From: Fuscovulum blasticum DSM 2131
GTDB taxonomy: Bacteria; Pseudomonadota; Alphaproteobacteria; Rhodobacterales; Rhodobacteraceae
Length of the DNA: 64,000 bases
Assembly (NCBI RefSeq): GCF_003034965.1
Contig: NZ_PZKE01000006.1
Span: 62,001-126,000, forward strand
Direction of reading: 5' to 3'
Shown here: one piece after another, positions 1-8,582 of the stretch
Layout: every line of letters starts with the position of its first letter
How positions within the stretch are numbered: the stretch's first letter is position 1
The notes under the pieces: generated by a model
What the model saw: the letters and a program-made list of their open reading frames with translations, nothing else
What the model was told of the DNA's origin: nothing
The model's database searches: none
Position numbers and translations under genes: made by a program

Positions 1-187
1 TGGGATCGGCCTTGGGTCGGCGCCAGATGACCACAGGCGGCGCCCTTGCGCCAGAGGGAAGGCGGCGGAAGAGGCCGGCGCCTGCCGGACCGTAGGATAA
101 CCTGACTTTCGCACCGCGGGCGGCTGTGCTGCACTGGCTGCATGGCGGGCCTGTTTTCCGCCGGACCTTTTTGAACGGAGCATTCTG

Positions 188-805
188 ATGTGCGACTTTA
201 CGATGATTCTGTCGGCGCTGGCGGCTGCGCAGGTGGCACTGGCGCTTGCCATTGCGCTGACGGTGACGGCGATTGCGGTGAACGCTTCCTTTTTCGGGGC
301 GCCGGGCGCGATTGCGCCCTTTGCCGGCGCGGTGGTCAGTGCGGCCATCGCAGCGGTCAGCCTGGCCATGGCCAGCGATGCGCTGTCCAATCCGGCCTGC
401 GCGGCGGCGGGGGCCTGCGGGGCCGAACTGGCCTCGGCCCGGGCGGCGATTGACCTGCTGACCGCGACCATGGCGGCAACCGCCGTTGTCGGGGTGGCCG
501 CGATGGTGCTGGCGGGGGTGCCGGTGGCGGGCGGGGTGGCGATGGGGGGCTATACGGCCGGTCTGATCGTGGCCTCGGTCGGCATCGCGCCGGGCAGCAT
601 GGCGATTGCCGCGTTGCAACGCTGCGCCGACGCCGCCGCCTCGACCCGGACGGCGGATGTGCTGGTGGTGACGGGCGTCATTGTCGGGCTGATCGGGCTG
701 GGGTTCGTGATCATTGCCATCGGCACCGGCGGGCGCGGCACGGAGCAGGGCGAGGACGACGATCCCTGGGGGCCGAAAGACCGCGACCGGCCGCTGAACG
801 GCTGA
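188..805 (+). CDS. Hypothetical multi-pass membrane protein
   Basis: A 205-residue protein that I do not recognise. Ala/Val/Gly-rich hydrophobic stretches at about residues 6-34, 38-62, 88-137 (long enough for two helices) and 157-181 predict four or five membrane helices. The last 24 residues are charged (Asp, Glu, Arg, Gly) and probably cytoplasmic. Cys71 and Cys77 lie in the loop after the second hydrophobic stretch and could form a disulfide if that loop is periplasmic, which is a guess. The ATG has a GGAG eight to eleven bases upstream. A strong hairpin follows the stop, so the gene is probably monocistronic. No catalytic motif is visible. Confidence 0.75.
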   Translation: MCDFTMILSALAAAQVALALAIALTVTAIAVNASFFGAPGAIAPFAGAVVSAAIAAVSLAMASDALSNPACAAAGACGAELASARAAIDLLTATMAATAVVGVAAMVLAGVPVAGGVAMGGYTAGLIVASVGIAPGSMAIAALQRCADAAASTRTADVLVVTGVIVGLIGLGFVIIAIGTGGRGTEQGEDDDPWGPKDRDRPLNG

Positions 806-812
806 AACCGGC

Positions 813-850
813 GCGGGCCTGGGCAAGCTGCCCGGCCCGCGGCATTTTCG
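813..850 (+). terminator. Probable rho-independent terminator of the first membrane protein
   Basis: A GC-rich hairpin: GCGGGCC (813-819), one bulged T and GGGCA (821-825) pair with TGCCC (829-833) and GGCCCGC (834-840) around an AGC loop. A short T-run (ATTTTC, 844-849) follows. It begins eight bases after the stop codon at 805. Confidence 0.6.
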
Positions 851-902
851 GGGGTGACTTTCCGCCGTGCCGCGCCAGATAAGGGCGCAAAGGGCGGGAC
901 GC

Positions 903-2435
903 ATGAGACTGGGACAGGGCATAGAACAGGCACGGGTGGCATCGCTGGCGATGCTGCGGATGGCGCTGATCGTGGGGCTGGCGGTGGCCGGGCTGTGGCT
1001 GGCGCTGGCGAAGCTGCACGATCAGGCCGCCGGGGTGCGGGTCGAGCGGGTGGATATTGAAGGGGTGCCGGCGCAGGTGTTCCGCCCCGAGGGGCCGGCG
1101 AAGGGGCCGGTGCTGGTGATCGAGCACGGCTTTGCCGGTTCGGCCCGGATCATGGACAGTTTCGCCCTGTCGGCGGCACGGGCCGGCTATGTGGCGGTCA
1201 GCTATGACAGTGCGGGGCACGGGCGCAATCCGGCGCCGCTGTCCGGGTCGATCACCGAAATCGACGGCGCGACGGTCACGCTGCGGCGCGAGCTGGAAAC
1301 GGTGATGCGGGCCGCGCGCGGCTATGGCGACGGGCGGCTGGCGGTGCTGGGCCATTCGATGGCGACCGACATCGTGGTGCGGGCGGTGCGGTCGCAAGGC
1401 GGGGTGGATGCGACCATCCTTGTGTCGATGTTTTCGCGCGAGGTGACGCCCGCCACGCCGCCCAACCTGCTGGTGGTGACCGGCGAATGGGAGCCGCGCC
1501 TGCGGCAGGAGGCGCTGTGGGCGGCGGGGCTGTTGGACCCATCCGCTCAGGAAGGCGAGACGGTCGGGTTCGAGGGTAACTGGCGGCGCGCGGCAGTGGC
1601 GCCGCATGTCGAACATGTCAGCGTGCTGTTCTCGACCGCGACCATGGCCGAGATGGTGGGCTGGCTGGACCAGACCTTCGGCGCCGCGCCGCAGGGGGCG
1701 TTGGCGGACCGGGGCGGCTGGATCGCGCTGCTGCTGTTGTGCGGGGCGGTGATGGCCGGGCAGGGGATGCGGCTTTTGCCGCAGGTGGCGGCCGCACCGC
1801 AGGGGGCGGGCCTGCCGTGGCGGCGGCTGTGGTGGGTGGTGCTGGTGCCGGTTGTCGTGGTGCCGCTGGGGTTGCGCTTTGTGCCGACCGGGTTCCTGCC
1901 GGTTCTGGTGGCCGATTATCTGGCGGTACATTTCGCGGCCTTCGGCGGGGTGCTGGCGCTGTGCCTGTGGCGGGCGGGCGCGCCGCGGCCCGACTGGCCG
2001 CTGCGGGCGCTGCTGGCCGGGCTGATCGGCTTTGCGCTGGTGGCGGGGCTGATCTTCTGGCCGATCGACGCCTATCTGACGAATTTCTATCCCGGCCCGG
2101 GCCGGGCCGTGGTGATGGCCGCGATCCTGGCCGGCACGCTGCCCTGCTTTCTGGCGCTGGAATGGGCGATGCGGGGCGCCGGTGCGGGGCGGCTGGAGGG
2201 GGTGGCGCTGAAGGCGGGGCTGCTGGTCAGCCTGCTGATTGCCGTGGCGCTGGATTTCGAGCGGCTGATGTTCCTGCTGATCATCCTGCCGGTGGTGGTG
2301 CTGGCTTTCCTGCTGTTCGGCTGGCTGTCGGCGCGGGCCTATGGCGCGACGCGGCACCCGTTTGCCGGGGCGCTGATGCAGGCGCTGGCCTTTGCCTGGG
2401 CCCTGGGCGTGACCTTCCCACTGCTGGCCGGATAA
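903..2435 (+). CDS. Alpha/beta hydrolase fused to a C-terminal multi-helix membrane domain
   Basis: A 510-residue protein. One N-terminal membrane helix (about residues 14-36) is followed by an alpha/beta-hydrolase domain (about 45-260) with an oxyanion-type HGFAG motif and a nucleophile elbow G150-H-S152-M-A154, where the usual last Gly is Ala. The second half (about 265-510) is almost entirely hydrophobic and predicts eight or nine helices. The hydrolase domain should face the periplasm if the N-terminal helix is a signal anchor. An upstream in-frame GTG at 867 would add twelve basic residues. I prefer the ATG at 903 because AAGGGCGGGA precedes it and the protein then starts just before the first helix. 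The substrate is unknown; a lipid or acyl ester would suit the membrane setting, but that is inference. Confidence 0.8.
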   Translation: MRLGQGIEQARVASLAMLRMALIVGLAVAGLWLALAKLHDQAAGVRVERVDIEGVPAQVFRPEGPAKGPVLVIEHGFAGSARIMDSFALSAARAGYVAVSYDSAGHGRNPAPLSGSITEIDGATVTLRRELETVMRAARGYGDGRLAVLGHSMATDIVVRAVRSQGGVDATILVSMFSREVTPATPPNLLVVTGEWEPRLRQEALWAAGLLDPSAQEGETVGFEGNWRRAAVAPHVEHVSVLFSTATMAEMVGWLDQTFGAAPQGALADRGGWIALLLLCGAVMAGQGMRLLPQVAAAPQGAGLPWRRLWWVVLVPVVVVPLGLRFVPTGFLPVLVADYLAVHFAAFGGVLALCLWRAGAPRPDWPLRALLAGLIGFALVAGLIFWPIDAYLTNFYPGPGRAVVMAAILAGTLPCFLALEWAMRGAGAGRLEGVALKAGLLVSLLIAVALDFERLMFLLIILPVVVLAFLLFGWLSARAYGATRHPFAGALMQALAFAWALGVTFPLLAG

Positions 2436-2442
2436 GGCTGGA

Positions 2443-2467
2443 TTGACATTACATAGTAATTCAGTCA
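2443..2467 (+). promoter_or_regulatory. AT-rich palindrome and promoter-like element
   Basis: A rare AT-rich patch holds TTGACA (2443-2448), which looks like a -35 box, running into the perfect inverted repeat ATTAC-ATA-GTAAT (2448-2460). I see no convincing -10 box. The patch lies ahead of the 40-residue frame at 2543 and could be its promoter and operator. The regulator is not identifiable. Confidence 0.35.
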
Positions 2468-2542
2468 GGAATTGATCCGCACCCAGCCATGCCCCGAAAA
2501 GGGGCCCAGTCCGGTGGACCGCGCAACGGAAGGGATCACGCG

Positions 2543-2665
2543 ATGACGGGCAAGGACGGGCTGGATCGTCAGGACTGGACGGATCTGCTGCGGCAGGCGC
2601 TGGCGGGGGCCTTCCCGCTGATGGCGCTGGAGGCGTTGCTGGACCGGGTGGAAGCGCCGCGCTGA
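2543..2665 (+). CDS. Small hypothetical protein, 40 residues
   Basis: A short frame encoding 40 residues with an acidic/basic first half and an Ala/Leu-rich amphipathic second half; no known domain. Support is modest: GGAAGGG lies about eight to fourteen bases upstream of the ATG, the third-position GC bias matches real genes nearby, and a promoter-like AT-rich element (2443-2467) lies upstream. It ends 16 bases before the convergent moaA stop. It could be a regulatory leader or a chance frame. Confidence 0.4.
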   Translation: MTGKDGLDRQDWTDLLRQALAGAFPLMALEALLDRVEAPR

Positions 2666-2681
2666 GGCGGGCACCGTCGGT

Positions 2682-3686
2682 TCAGCCTCCGGTATGGCTC
2701 ATGTGGCGGCTGACCTTGCCGCTGACGCCGCTGCGCGAATAGTCGAAATCATGGCCCTTGGGCTTGCGCGCTATTGCGGCGCGGATGGCCTGTTCGACGG
2801 CGGCATCGTCAGGGCTGGCGCGCAGGGGCGCGCGCAGGTCGGCACGGTCTTCCTGGCCCAGGCACATGTAAAGTTCGCCCGTGCAGGTCAGCCGCACCCG
2901 GTTGCAGCTTTCGCAGAAGTTATGGGTCAGGGGCGTGATGAAGCCGATCTTCTGGCCGGTTTCCTCGATCCGCACATAGCGGGCGGGGCCACCGCTGCGT
3001 TCCAGCAGATCGGTCAGGGTGAACCGGCTGGCCAGACGGGCGCGCAGGTCGCGCAGGCTCCAATACTGGTCAAGACGGGCGTGTTCGACATCGCCCATCG
3101 GCATGACCTCGATGAAGGTCAGGTCATGGCCTTCGCGGGCGCACCAGTCGGTCAGCGAGAACAGCTCGTCCTCGTTCACGCCTTTCAGGGCGACGGCGTT
3201 GATCTTGACGCGCAACCCGGCGGCGCGGGCGGCGGCGATGCCGTCCAGCACCTGCGGCAGGCGGCCCCAGCGGGTGATGGCGGCGAAACGGTCCGGGTCC
3301 AGCGTATCAAGGCTGACATTGACGCGGGTCACGCCCAGATCGGCCAGCGGCCGGGCAAAGCGGGCCAACTGGCTGCCGTTGGTGGTCAGCGTCAGTTCCT
3401 GCAGGGCGCCGGTGGCCAGATGGCGCGACATCGCCTCGAAAAAGGTGAGGATGCCCCGACGGACCAGCGGTTCGCCCCCGGTGACGCGCAGCTTGCGCAC
3501 GCCCATGCGGACGAAGGCAGAACAGAGGCGGTCAAGCTCTTCCAGCGTCAGAAGGTCTGCCTTGGGCAGGAAGGTCATATGTTCCGCCATGCAATAGGTG
3601 CAGCGGAAATCGCAGCGGTCGGTGACCGAGACCCGCAGATAGCTGATGGCGCGGGCGAAGGGGTCGATGAGGGGCGCGTCGGTCAT
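2682..3686 (-). CDS. moaA: GTP 3',8-cyclase MoaA (molybdenum cofactor biosynthesis)
   Basis: MoaA is the radical-SAM enzyme that, with MoaC, turns GTP into cyclic pyranopterin monophosphate, the first step of molybdopterin synthesis. The 334-residue protein has the SAM-cluster motif C25-x3-C29-x2-C32, the GGEPL strand motif, and the C-terminal second-cluster motif [11 protein letters not shown] with a further Cys downstream. It ends in the Gly-Gly tail that is functional in MoaA. Length matches the family. The frame extends 14 codons further upstream, but homology begins at the ATG at 3686. No other moa genes lie next to it. It converges on the small frame at 2543 and diverges from the lipoprotein at 3773. 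Confidence 0.95.
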   Translation of the reverse strand: MTDAPLIDPFARAISYLRVSVTDRCDFRCTYCMAEHMTFLPKADLLTLEELDRLCSAFVRMGVRKLRVTGGEPLVRRGILTFFEAMSRHLATGALQELTLTTNGSQLARFARPLADLGVTRVNVSLDTLDPDRFAAITRWGRLPQVLDGIAAARAAGLRVKINAVALKGVNEDELFSLTDWCAREGHDLTFIEVMPMGDVEHARLDQYWSLRDLRARLASRFTLTDLLERSGGPARYVRIEETGQKIGFITPLTHNFCESCNRVRLTCTGELYMCLGQEDRADLRAPLRASPDDAAVEQAIRAAIARKPKGHDFDYSRSGVSGKVSRHMSHTGG

Positions 3687-3772
3687 TGCCGGAAGGTAGG
3701 CGCGGCGGACCCTTGCCACAAGCACCAAAGCGGCAGTTGCGGGGCGGCGGGCGGCAGACTATCGTCGTAGGC

Positions 3773-4243
3773 ATGATGAAACATTCCCTTGTCCTGTTGT
3801 CGTTCGCCGTGGCCCTGTCGGGCTGTGCCGCCATGGATCGCCTGTCGGGCAAGCCGCCCGCCGCCAAAGACCCCGCCCTGGCGACCGAGTTCGCGCCGGC
3901 GGTACAGACCACGCCGCTGGGGGGCAGCGGACAATCGGCGGCCTCGCTGGACACGACCAGCGCGGCAGAGAAATCGGCGGCGCTGGCGGTGAAACCGACC
4001 GGGGGCGAGCGGACGCTGGGCCAGTCGGTGGTGGCCCTGGGGCCGCCGGCCGAACAGGGCCTCTGGGTGCAGTCGGAACTGGTGACGGCGGCGGCCAAGG
4101 GCCGGGTCGTGGCGCCGAACGGAAAGTCGCTGGCGGTGGACCTGCGGCCGGGCAGCGGCGGGGCGCTGATGTCGCTGGGCGCCTATCAGGCGTTGGGGAT
4201 CGGGCTGACCGAATTGCCGAAAATCACGATCTACGGTCCCTGA
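3773..4243 (+). CDS. Hypothetical lipoprotein
   Basis: A 156-residue protein starting at tandem ATG codons (3773 or 3776). A lipoprotein signal peptide with lipobox L-S-G-C18 predicts cleavage before Cys18 and lipid anchoring. After a low-complexity Ala/Ser/Thr/Pro linker (about 25-85), a compact region of about 65 residues follows that resembles a small beta-rich domain ending ITIYGP. I cannot name the family. It is divergent from moaA with 86 bases between starts and is followed by a hairpin at 4276. Confidence 0.7.
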   Translation: MMKHSLVLLSFAVALSGCAAMDRLSGKPPAAKDPALATEFAPAVQTTPLGGSGQSAASLDTTSAAEKSAALAVKPTGGERTLGQSVVALGPPAEQGLWVQSELVTAAAKGRVVAPNGKSLAVDLRPGSGGALMSLGAYQALGIGLTELPKITIYGP

Positions 4244-4275
4244 CGAGCGCAGGCCGGGCGCGGGCCGGGACGCAG

Positions 4276-4294
4276 GCGGGGGCGCTGCCCCCGC
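4276..4294. terminator. Hairpin between convergent genes
   Basis: Perfect 8-bp stem GCGGGGGC / GCCCCCGC with a GCT loop, placed between the lipoprotein stop (4243) and the convergent AlkD-like stop (4343). There is no T-run, so it is a stem-loop terminator or RNA end-protector by position rather than a textbook terminator. Confidence 0.5.
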
Positions 4295-4323
4295 ACCCCC
4301 GGGATATTTAAGGACAGATGAAA
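4295..4323 (+). repeat. Dispersed intergenic motif (GGGATATTT...AGATGAA)
   Basis: The stretch just after the hairpin contains GGGATATTTAAGGACAGATG followed by AAA. A related copy, GGGGTATTTTGTCCAAGATG followed by AAG, occurs at 45914-45936, also beside a GC-rich inverted repeat. In both the preserved parts are GGG-TATTT and AGATGAA. Similar intergenic motifs are, as I recall, frequent in Rhodobacteraceae genomes; their function is not established. Confidence 0.4.
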
Positions 4324-4342
4324 TGCCCGGGGCGTGCGGCCG

Positions 4343-5023
4343 TCAGGCCAGCAGCCGCGCGGCTTCCTTGCGGGCAAAGGGTTTCATCGCCTCGCCATGG
4401 CGGGCAAGGAAGGCGCGAGTGCGGTCGGCATCGTGTTTCGACAGGTCGCGCAGCCACCAGGCCACGGCTTTCTGGATGAACCAGTCCGGGTCGGCCACAT
4501 AGCCGGCGGCCCAGCCAAGCACCCGGTCGCGGATGGCGGCGTCTTCGGGTTTCGGGAAATTCTGCTTGGTCCAGGGCAGCGTCATCACCAACGCGGCGCG
4601 GCGCGTCCACATATGGGGCGAGGTGGTCCAGCTTTCGACCGTATCAAGGCGGGACGGATCGGCCAGAAGGCGGCGTTCGCCGGCGTCGCAGGCATGGTCG
4701 GCAATGGCCCAGGCGTCGAAGGTCGGCACCCAGGAGGCGATCAGATCCCAGGCCGCCTGATCGGGGCGCAGCCGGGCCTGCGTCAGCAGTTTCGCCGCCG
4801 CCACCCGCGCCTCGTGGATGTCGGTCTGCCACAGCGCATCGGCCAGCGCGACCCGGTCTTCGACCGTCATTTCGGCCCGCCAGCCGTTCGCCAGATCGGT
4901 GATCTGCGGCACGGTCACGCCCAGATAGCGGCGCGGCGCCTTGTGATAGGCGGCCATCTCGGGCGTCTTGGCCGGGTCGGCCGCCGCTTCAAGCGCGGTC
5001 AGGGCCGTGTCGAGCGTGACCAT
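4343..5023 (-). CDS. AlkD-like DNA alkylation repair protein
   Basis: A 226-residue all-helical protein of the AlkD/HEAT-repeat family, glycosylases that remove N3- and N7-alkylated purines. Typical features are the W-rich motif around GYVADPDWFIQKAVAWWLRD near residues 170-190 and the regular repeat of short amphipathic helices. The frame extends about 99 codons upstream, but that part is antisense to the next gene and has no homology; the ATG at 5023 has a GGAAAGGA sequence just upstream. It lies 16 bases downstream of the opgG-like gene on the same strand, so the two are probably co-transcribed, with no obvious functional link. Confidence 0.85.
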   Translation of the reverse strand: MVTLDTALTALEAAADPAKTPEMAAYHKAPRRYLGVTVPQITDLANGWRAEMTVEDRVALADALWQTDIHEARVAAAKLLTQARLRPDQAAWDLIASWVPTFDAWAIADHACDAGERRLLADPSRLDTVESWTTSPHMWTRRAALVMTLPWTKQNFPKPEDAAIRDRVLGWAAGYVADPDWFIQKAVAWWLRDLSKHDADRTRAFLARHGEAMKPFARKEAARLLA

Positions 5024-5039
5024 GCCGTATCCTTTCCGG

Positions 5040-6635
5040 TCAGGGGGCTGCGTCGAGAAGTTTGCGCATCTGCGACGGGAAAAGCTGCAGCAGCATGGTT
5101 TCGCTTTTCGCCGCCCCCTTGTGGCTGACGAAGAGCCGCAGGTCCATGGGGGTATCATCGCCCGGCGGCACCATCGAGAAATCAAGATCGAAGATGCCGC
5201 GCCAATAGGACTGGCCCACCACCGGGAAGGCGGCGGTCTTGTCCACCTTGCCATGGCTGGCGGTGACTTCAAGCGTGACGCCATCGGTCGGACCAAGGCC
5301 TTCCAGCCCGCGACCATCAAAATCGCAGACCAGCTTGACCGCGTTTTCCGGCCGCGGTTCGCCCGGCATCCCGGCCGCCCCGATGCGGGTGGCGATGAAG
5401 CGGGCGGCGGTGGGGGCGACGGGGCAATCCTCGACCCAGGACAGGCGATAGGCCATGTCGAAGGTGGCGCCCTTTACCGCCGGGGTCGCGGGCTGCCAGA
5501 AGGCGACGATGTTGTCATGCGTCTCATCCTCGGTGTGCAGTTCGACCAGGGTCACGGTGCCGTTGCCCCAGTCGCCCTTGGGTTCGACCCAGGCGCTGGC
5601 GCGGCGGTCGTAGAACACGCCGTCATCCTGATACTGGGCAAAGTCGCGTTCGCGCTGCATCAGGCCGAAGCCCCGGACGCCCGGTGTCGAGAAGGTGTTG
5701 ACCATGTTGCGGGGCGGGGCGTTCAGCGGCCGCCAGATGGTTTCGCCGCTGGCCGACAGGATTTCGAGACCGTCCGAGTCATGCACCTCGGGGCGCCAGT
5801 CCACCGAGACGAAGCGGTTGGTCTTGTTGAACCAGAACATCGAGGTCAGCGGCGCGATGCCAAGCCGTTCGACGGTGCCGCGCAGGAAGATCGTCGCCTC
5901 GACATCCTGAATGACGCCTTTGTCGCGGCGCGAGGCAATGCGATAGGCGCCGGTGGCGCGCGGGCTTTCCAGCAGGGCGTAGGCGGTCATCTCGCCATTG
6001 GGCGAGGGTTCCAGCCAGAAGCGGGTGAACAGCGGAAATTCCTCGGGGCCGTTGGCAAGGGCGGTGTCCATCGCCAGGCCGCGCACCGACAGGCCGAACT
6101 GGCCGGAATAGCCTTCGGTCCGCCAGTAGGAGGCGCCGAGGAAGGCCATCCAGTCGCGCCCCGATTTCGCATCCTGTACCCGGAAGCCGGCGAAGCCATG
6201 GGTGTGGGTCAGATTGCGGGCGGGGTTGCCTTCGGGAATGTCGAACAGGTCAAGCGCGAAGGGAAACTCGGTCGCCATGCCGCCTTCAAGGGTGAAGATG
6301 CGCACCGGCTGGCGGAAGTAGCGGCCGGGAAAGAACGGCTGCACCGGAGACATGTCGCCGCTGTTCAGCCAGAGCGTGCGGTCCTTGCGGAAGCTGATCT
6401 GGTTGTGGGCGTCATAGTCGACCTGTTCCAGAACCGCGTCGTCTTCGATCTTCGCGGGTTCATAGGGATGGGCCGCCAGGGTGCGGGCCATTTCCTTGAG
6501 GATCTCGAAGGTGAAGGGCGTGGGTTCGGCGGCGGGGCTGCCGGTCTGGGCCAGGGCCAGACGGGGCAGCAGGAAAAAGGCGCCGGCGCCAAGGGCGCTG
6601 CGAAGGATGTCGCGACGGTGGGGATGGGGGGGCAT
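5040..6635 (-). CDS. opgG: Periplasmic glucan biosynthesis protein, OpgG/OpgD family
   Basis: Members of this family act in the periplasm on osmoregulated periplasmic glucans. The 531-residue protein begins with a twin-arginine signal peptide (R7-R8-D-I-L followed by a hydrophobic core ending ALAQ near residue 30). A Tat signal is typical of OpgD, so the D paralogue is an equal possibility; sequence alone does not separate G from D. The rest matches the MdoG domain in length and in motifs such as WRPLN and FWYNKTNRF-like segments. The start at 6635 was chosen because it begins the signal peptide. The glucosyltransferase opgH is not in the window. AlkD-like gene follows at 16 bases. Confidence 0.85.
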   Translation of the reverse strand: MPPHPHRRDILRSALGAGAFFLLPRLALAQTGSPAAEPTPFTFEILKEMARTLAAHPYEPAKIEDDAVLEQVDYDAHNQISFRKDRTLWLNSGDMSPVQPFFPGRYFRQPVRIFTLEGGMATEFPFALDLFDIPEGNPARNLTHTHGFAGFRVQDAKSGRDWMAFLGASYWRTEGYSGQFGLSVRGLAMDTALANGPEEFPLFTRFWLEPSPNGEMTAYALLESPRATGAYRIASRRDKGVIQDVEATIFLRGTVERLGIAPLTSMFWFNKTNRFVSVDWRPEVHDSDGLEILSASGETIWRPLNAPPRNMVNTFSTPGVRGFGLMQRERDFAQYQDDGVFYDRRASAWVEPKGDWGNGTVTLVELHTEDETHDNIVAFWQPATPAVKGATFDMAYRLSWVEDCPVAPTAARFIATRIGAAGMPGEPRPENAVKLVCDFDGRGLEGLGPTDGVTLEVTASHGKVDKTAAFPVVGQSYWRGIFDLDFSMVPPGDDTPMDLRLFVSHKGAAKSETMLLQLFPSQMRKLLDAAP

Positions 6636-6760
6636 GGCTCGGGCTTGGGGTTCGGGTTGCGGCGGGTTGCAAGGCACCCGCTTTCGCGCGCTGTGGTAGA
6701 GCGGCCGGGGGCGTCAGGCAAGCGCCCCCGTGCAGGCCAGAGCGGCTTTCCCGTCCCGCG

Positions 6761-8578
6761 TCACTCAACCGTGACGGATTTTGCCAGATTGCGCGGCTGA
6801 TCGACATCGGTGCCTTTTGCGATGGCGGTATGATAAGCCAGCAACTGCGCCGGGATGGCATAGAGGATGGGCGCCCAGAGCGGGGCCACCGGCGGCAGGG
6901 TCAGGGTTTTCCAGGTGCCCTGCGCGGCGGTTTCCACGCCTTCGGCATCGGACAGGAGCAGCACCTTGCCGTTGCGGGCCATCACTTCCTGCATGTTCGA
7001 CACGGTCTTGTCGAAGAGCGCATCCTTGGGGGCCAGGACGATGACCGGGACGGCGGCGTCGATCAGGGCGATGGGGCCGTGCTTCAGTTCGCCCGATGCG
7101 TAACCTTCGGCGTGGATGTAGCTGATTTCCTTGAGTTTCAGCGCGCCTTCCAGGGCCAGCGGGAACATCGGGCCGCGGCCAAGGAACAGGATGTCCTGCG
7201 CCTTGGCCAGATCCTTGGCGATGCGGGCGATGGGGTCCGACAGGCCAAGGGCGGCGTTCATCAGGCCGGGCAAGGCGCGCAGATCCTCAAGCCGTCGGGC
7301 AAGGGTGGCGGCGTCGATGGTGCCCCGGTCCTGCGCGGCCTTGAGCGCCATCAGCGCCAGAACGGTCAACTGGCAGGTGAAGGCCTTGGTCGAGGCGACG
7401 CCGACCTCGACGCCCGCCAGGATGGGCAGTGCCAGATCGGATTCGCGGGCGATCGAGGAGGTGGGGACGTTCACCACCGAAACCACGCGGGCCACCTTTT
7501 CCTTCACATGGCGCAGCGCGGCCAGCGTATCGGCGGTTTCGCCCGACTGGCTGACGAAGACCGCCATCGAGGCAGGCGACAGCACCGGGTCGCGGTAGCG
7601 GAATTCCGAGGCGACATCGACCTCGGCCGGCAGGCCGGCGATCTGTTCGAACCAGTATTTCGCAACATGGCAGGCATAGCTGGCGGTGCCGCAGGCGACC
7701 AGCGTCACGCGGTCGATGCCCTTGAACGACAGGGCCTCGGGCAGTTCCAGCGTGCCACGGGCCGAAGTGTAATGTTTCAGCGCATCGGCCAGAACCACCG
7801 GCTGTTCGGCGATTTCCTTGGCCATGAAATGCTTGTAGCCGGCTTTCTCGATCCGGGTCGCGTCCAGATGGATGCGGGTTTCCGGGCGGTTGGCCCGGCG
7901 GCCGGCGGCATCGAAGATCTCGGCGCCCTTGCGGGTGACGACCGCCCAGTCGCCTTCTTCCAGATAGGTGATGCGGTCGGTCATCGGGGCCAGCGCGATG
8001 GCGTCGGAGCCGACGAACATTTCCCCTTCGCCATGGCCGATGGCCAGCGGGCTGCCCTTGCGGGCGGCGATCAGCAGATCCTCTTCGCCGTCGAACAGGA
8101 AGCACAGCGCGAAGGCGCCGTGCAGCCGCGACAGGGTTTCGCGGGCGGCCTCGACCGGGGTGGCGCCGGCGTCCATCGCGCGGCGCACCAGAAGGGCAAC
8201 CGCTTCGGTGTCGGTGTCGGATTCCTGAACATAGCCGGACGCGGCCAGTTCTTCGCGCAGTTCGCGGAAGTTCTCGATGATGCCATTATGGACCACGGCC
8301 ACCGGGCCGGCGCGGTGGGGGTGGGCGTTCTTGATCACCGGGCCGCCGTGGGTGGCCCAACGGGTGTGGCCGATGCCGGCCTTGCCGGGCAGGGGATCGT
8401 GGACCAGCAGGTCCGAGAGGTTCACCAGCTTGCCCACGGCGCGGCGGCGGTCGAGTTTGCCGCCGTTGACGGTGGCGATGCCGGCGCTGTCATAGCCGCG
8501 GTATTCCAGACGCTTCAGCGCCTCGACCAGAAGGGGGGCCACTTCGTGGTGGCCAAGGACGCCGACAATACCGCACAT
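6761..8578 (-). CDS. glmS: Glutamine--fructose-6-phosphate aminotransferase GlmS
   Basis: GlmS makes glucosamine-6-phosphate from fructose-6-phosphate and glutamine, the committed step to UDP-GlcNAc for peptidoglycan and lipopolysaccharide. The 605-residue protein has the N-terminal nucleophile Cys2 (MCGIVG), a class II glutamine amidotransferase domain with RWATHG and the NGIIENF motif, two SIS sugar-isomerase domains (SQSGETADT near residue 345; second near 470-500) and the conserved C-terminus LAKSVTVE. It starts four bases after the glmU stop, so the two form a coupled operon. No glmS-type ribozyme is expected or seen in that gap. Confidence 0.97.
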   Translation of the reverse strand: MCGIVGVLGHHEVAPLLVEALKRLEYRGYDSAGIATVNGGKLDRRRAVGKLVNLSDLLVHDPLPGKAGIGHTRWATHGGPVIKNAHPHRAGPVAVVHNGIIENFRELREELAASGYVQESDTDTEAVALLVRRAMDAGATPVEAARETLSRLHGAFALCFLFDGEEDLLIAARKGSPLAIGHGEGEMFVGSDAIALAPMTDRITYLEEGDWAVVTRKGAEIFDAAGRRANRPETRIHLDATRIEKAGYKHFMAKEIAEQPVVLADALKHYTSARGTLELPEALSFKGIDRVTLVACGTASYACHVAKYWFEQIAGLPAEVDVASEFRYRDPVLSPASMAVFVSQSGETADTLAALRHVKEKVARVVSVVNVPTSSIARESDLALPILAGVEVGVASTKAFTCQLTVLALMALKAAQDRGTIDAATLARRLEDLRALPGLMNAALGLSDPIARIAKDLAKAQDILFLGRGPMFPLALEGALKLKEISYIHAEGYASGELKHGPIALIDAAVPVIVLAPKDALFDKTVSNMQEVMARNGKVLLLSDAEGVETAAQGTWKTLTLPPVAPLWAPILYAIPAQLLAYHTAIAKGTDVDQPRNLAKSVTVE

Positions 8579-8582
8579 GGAC

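Noticed and set aside
711-2357. Long antisense open frame (about 548 codons) opposite the hydrolase gene
   Set aside because: GC-rich third positions keep the complement open. The product is Gln/His/Arg/Pro-rich with no domain, whereas the plus strand has clear motifs.
8579-8582. glmS ribozyme
   Set aside because: The gap between glmU and glmS is four bases; there is no room, and the ribozyme is not expected in this phylum.
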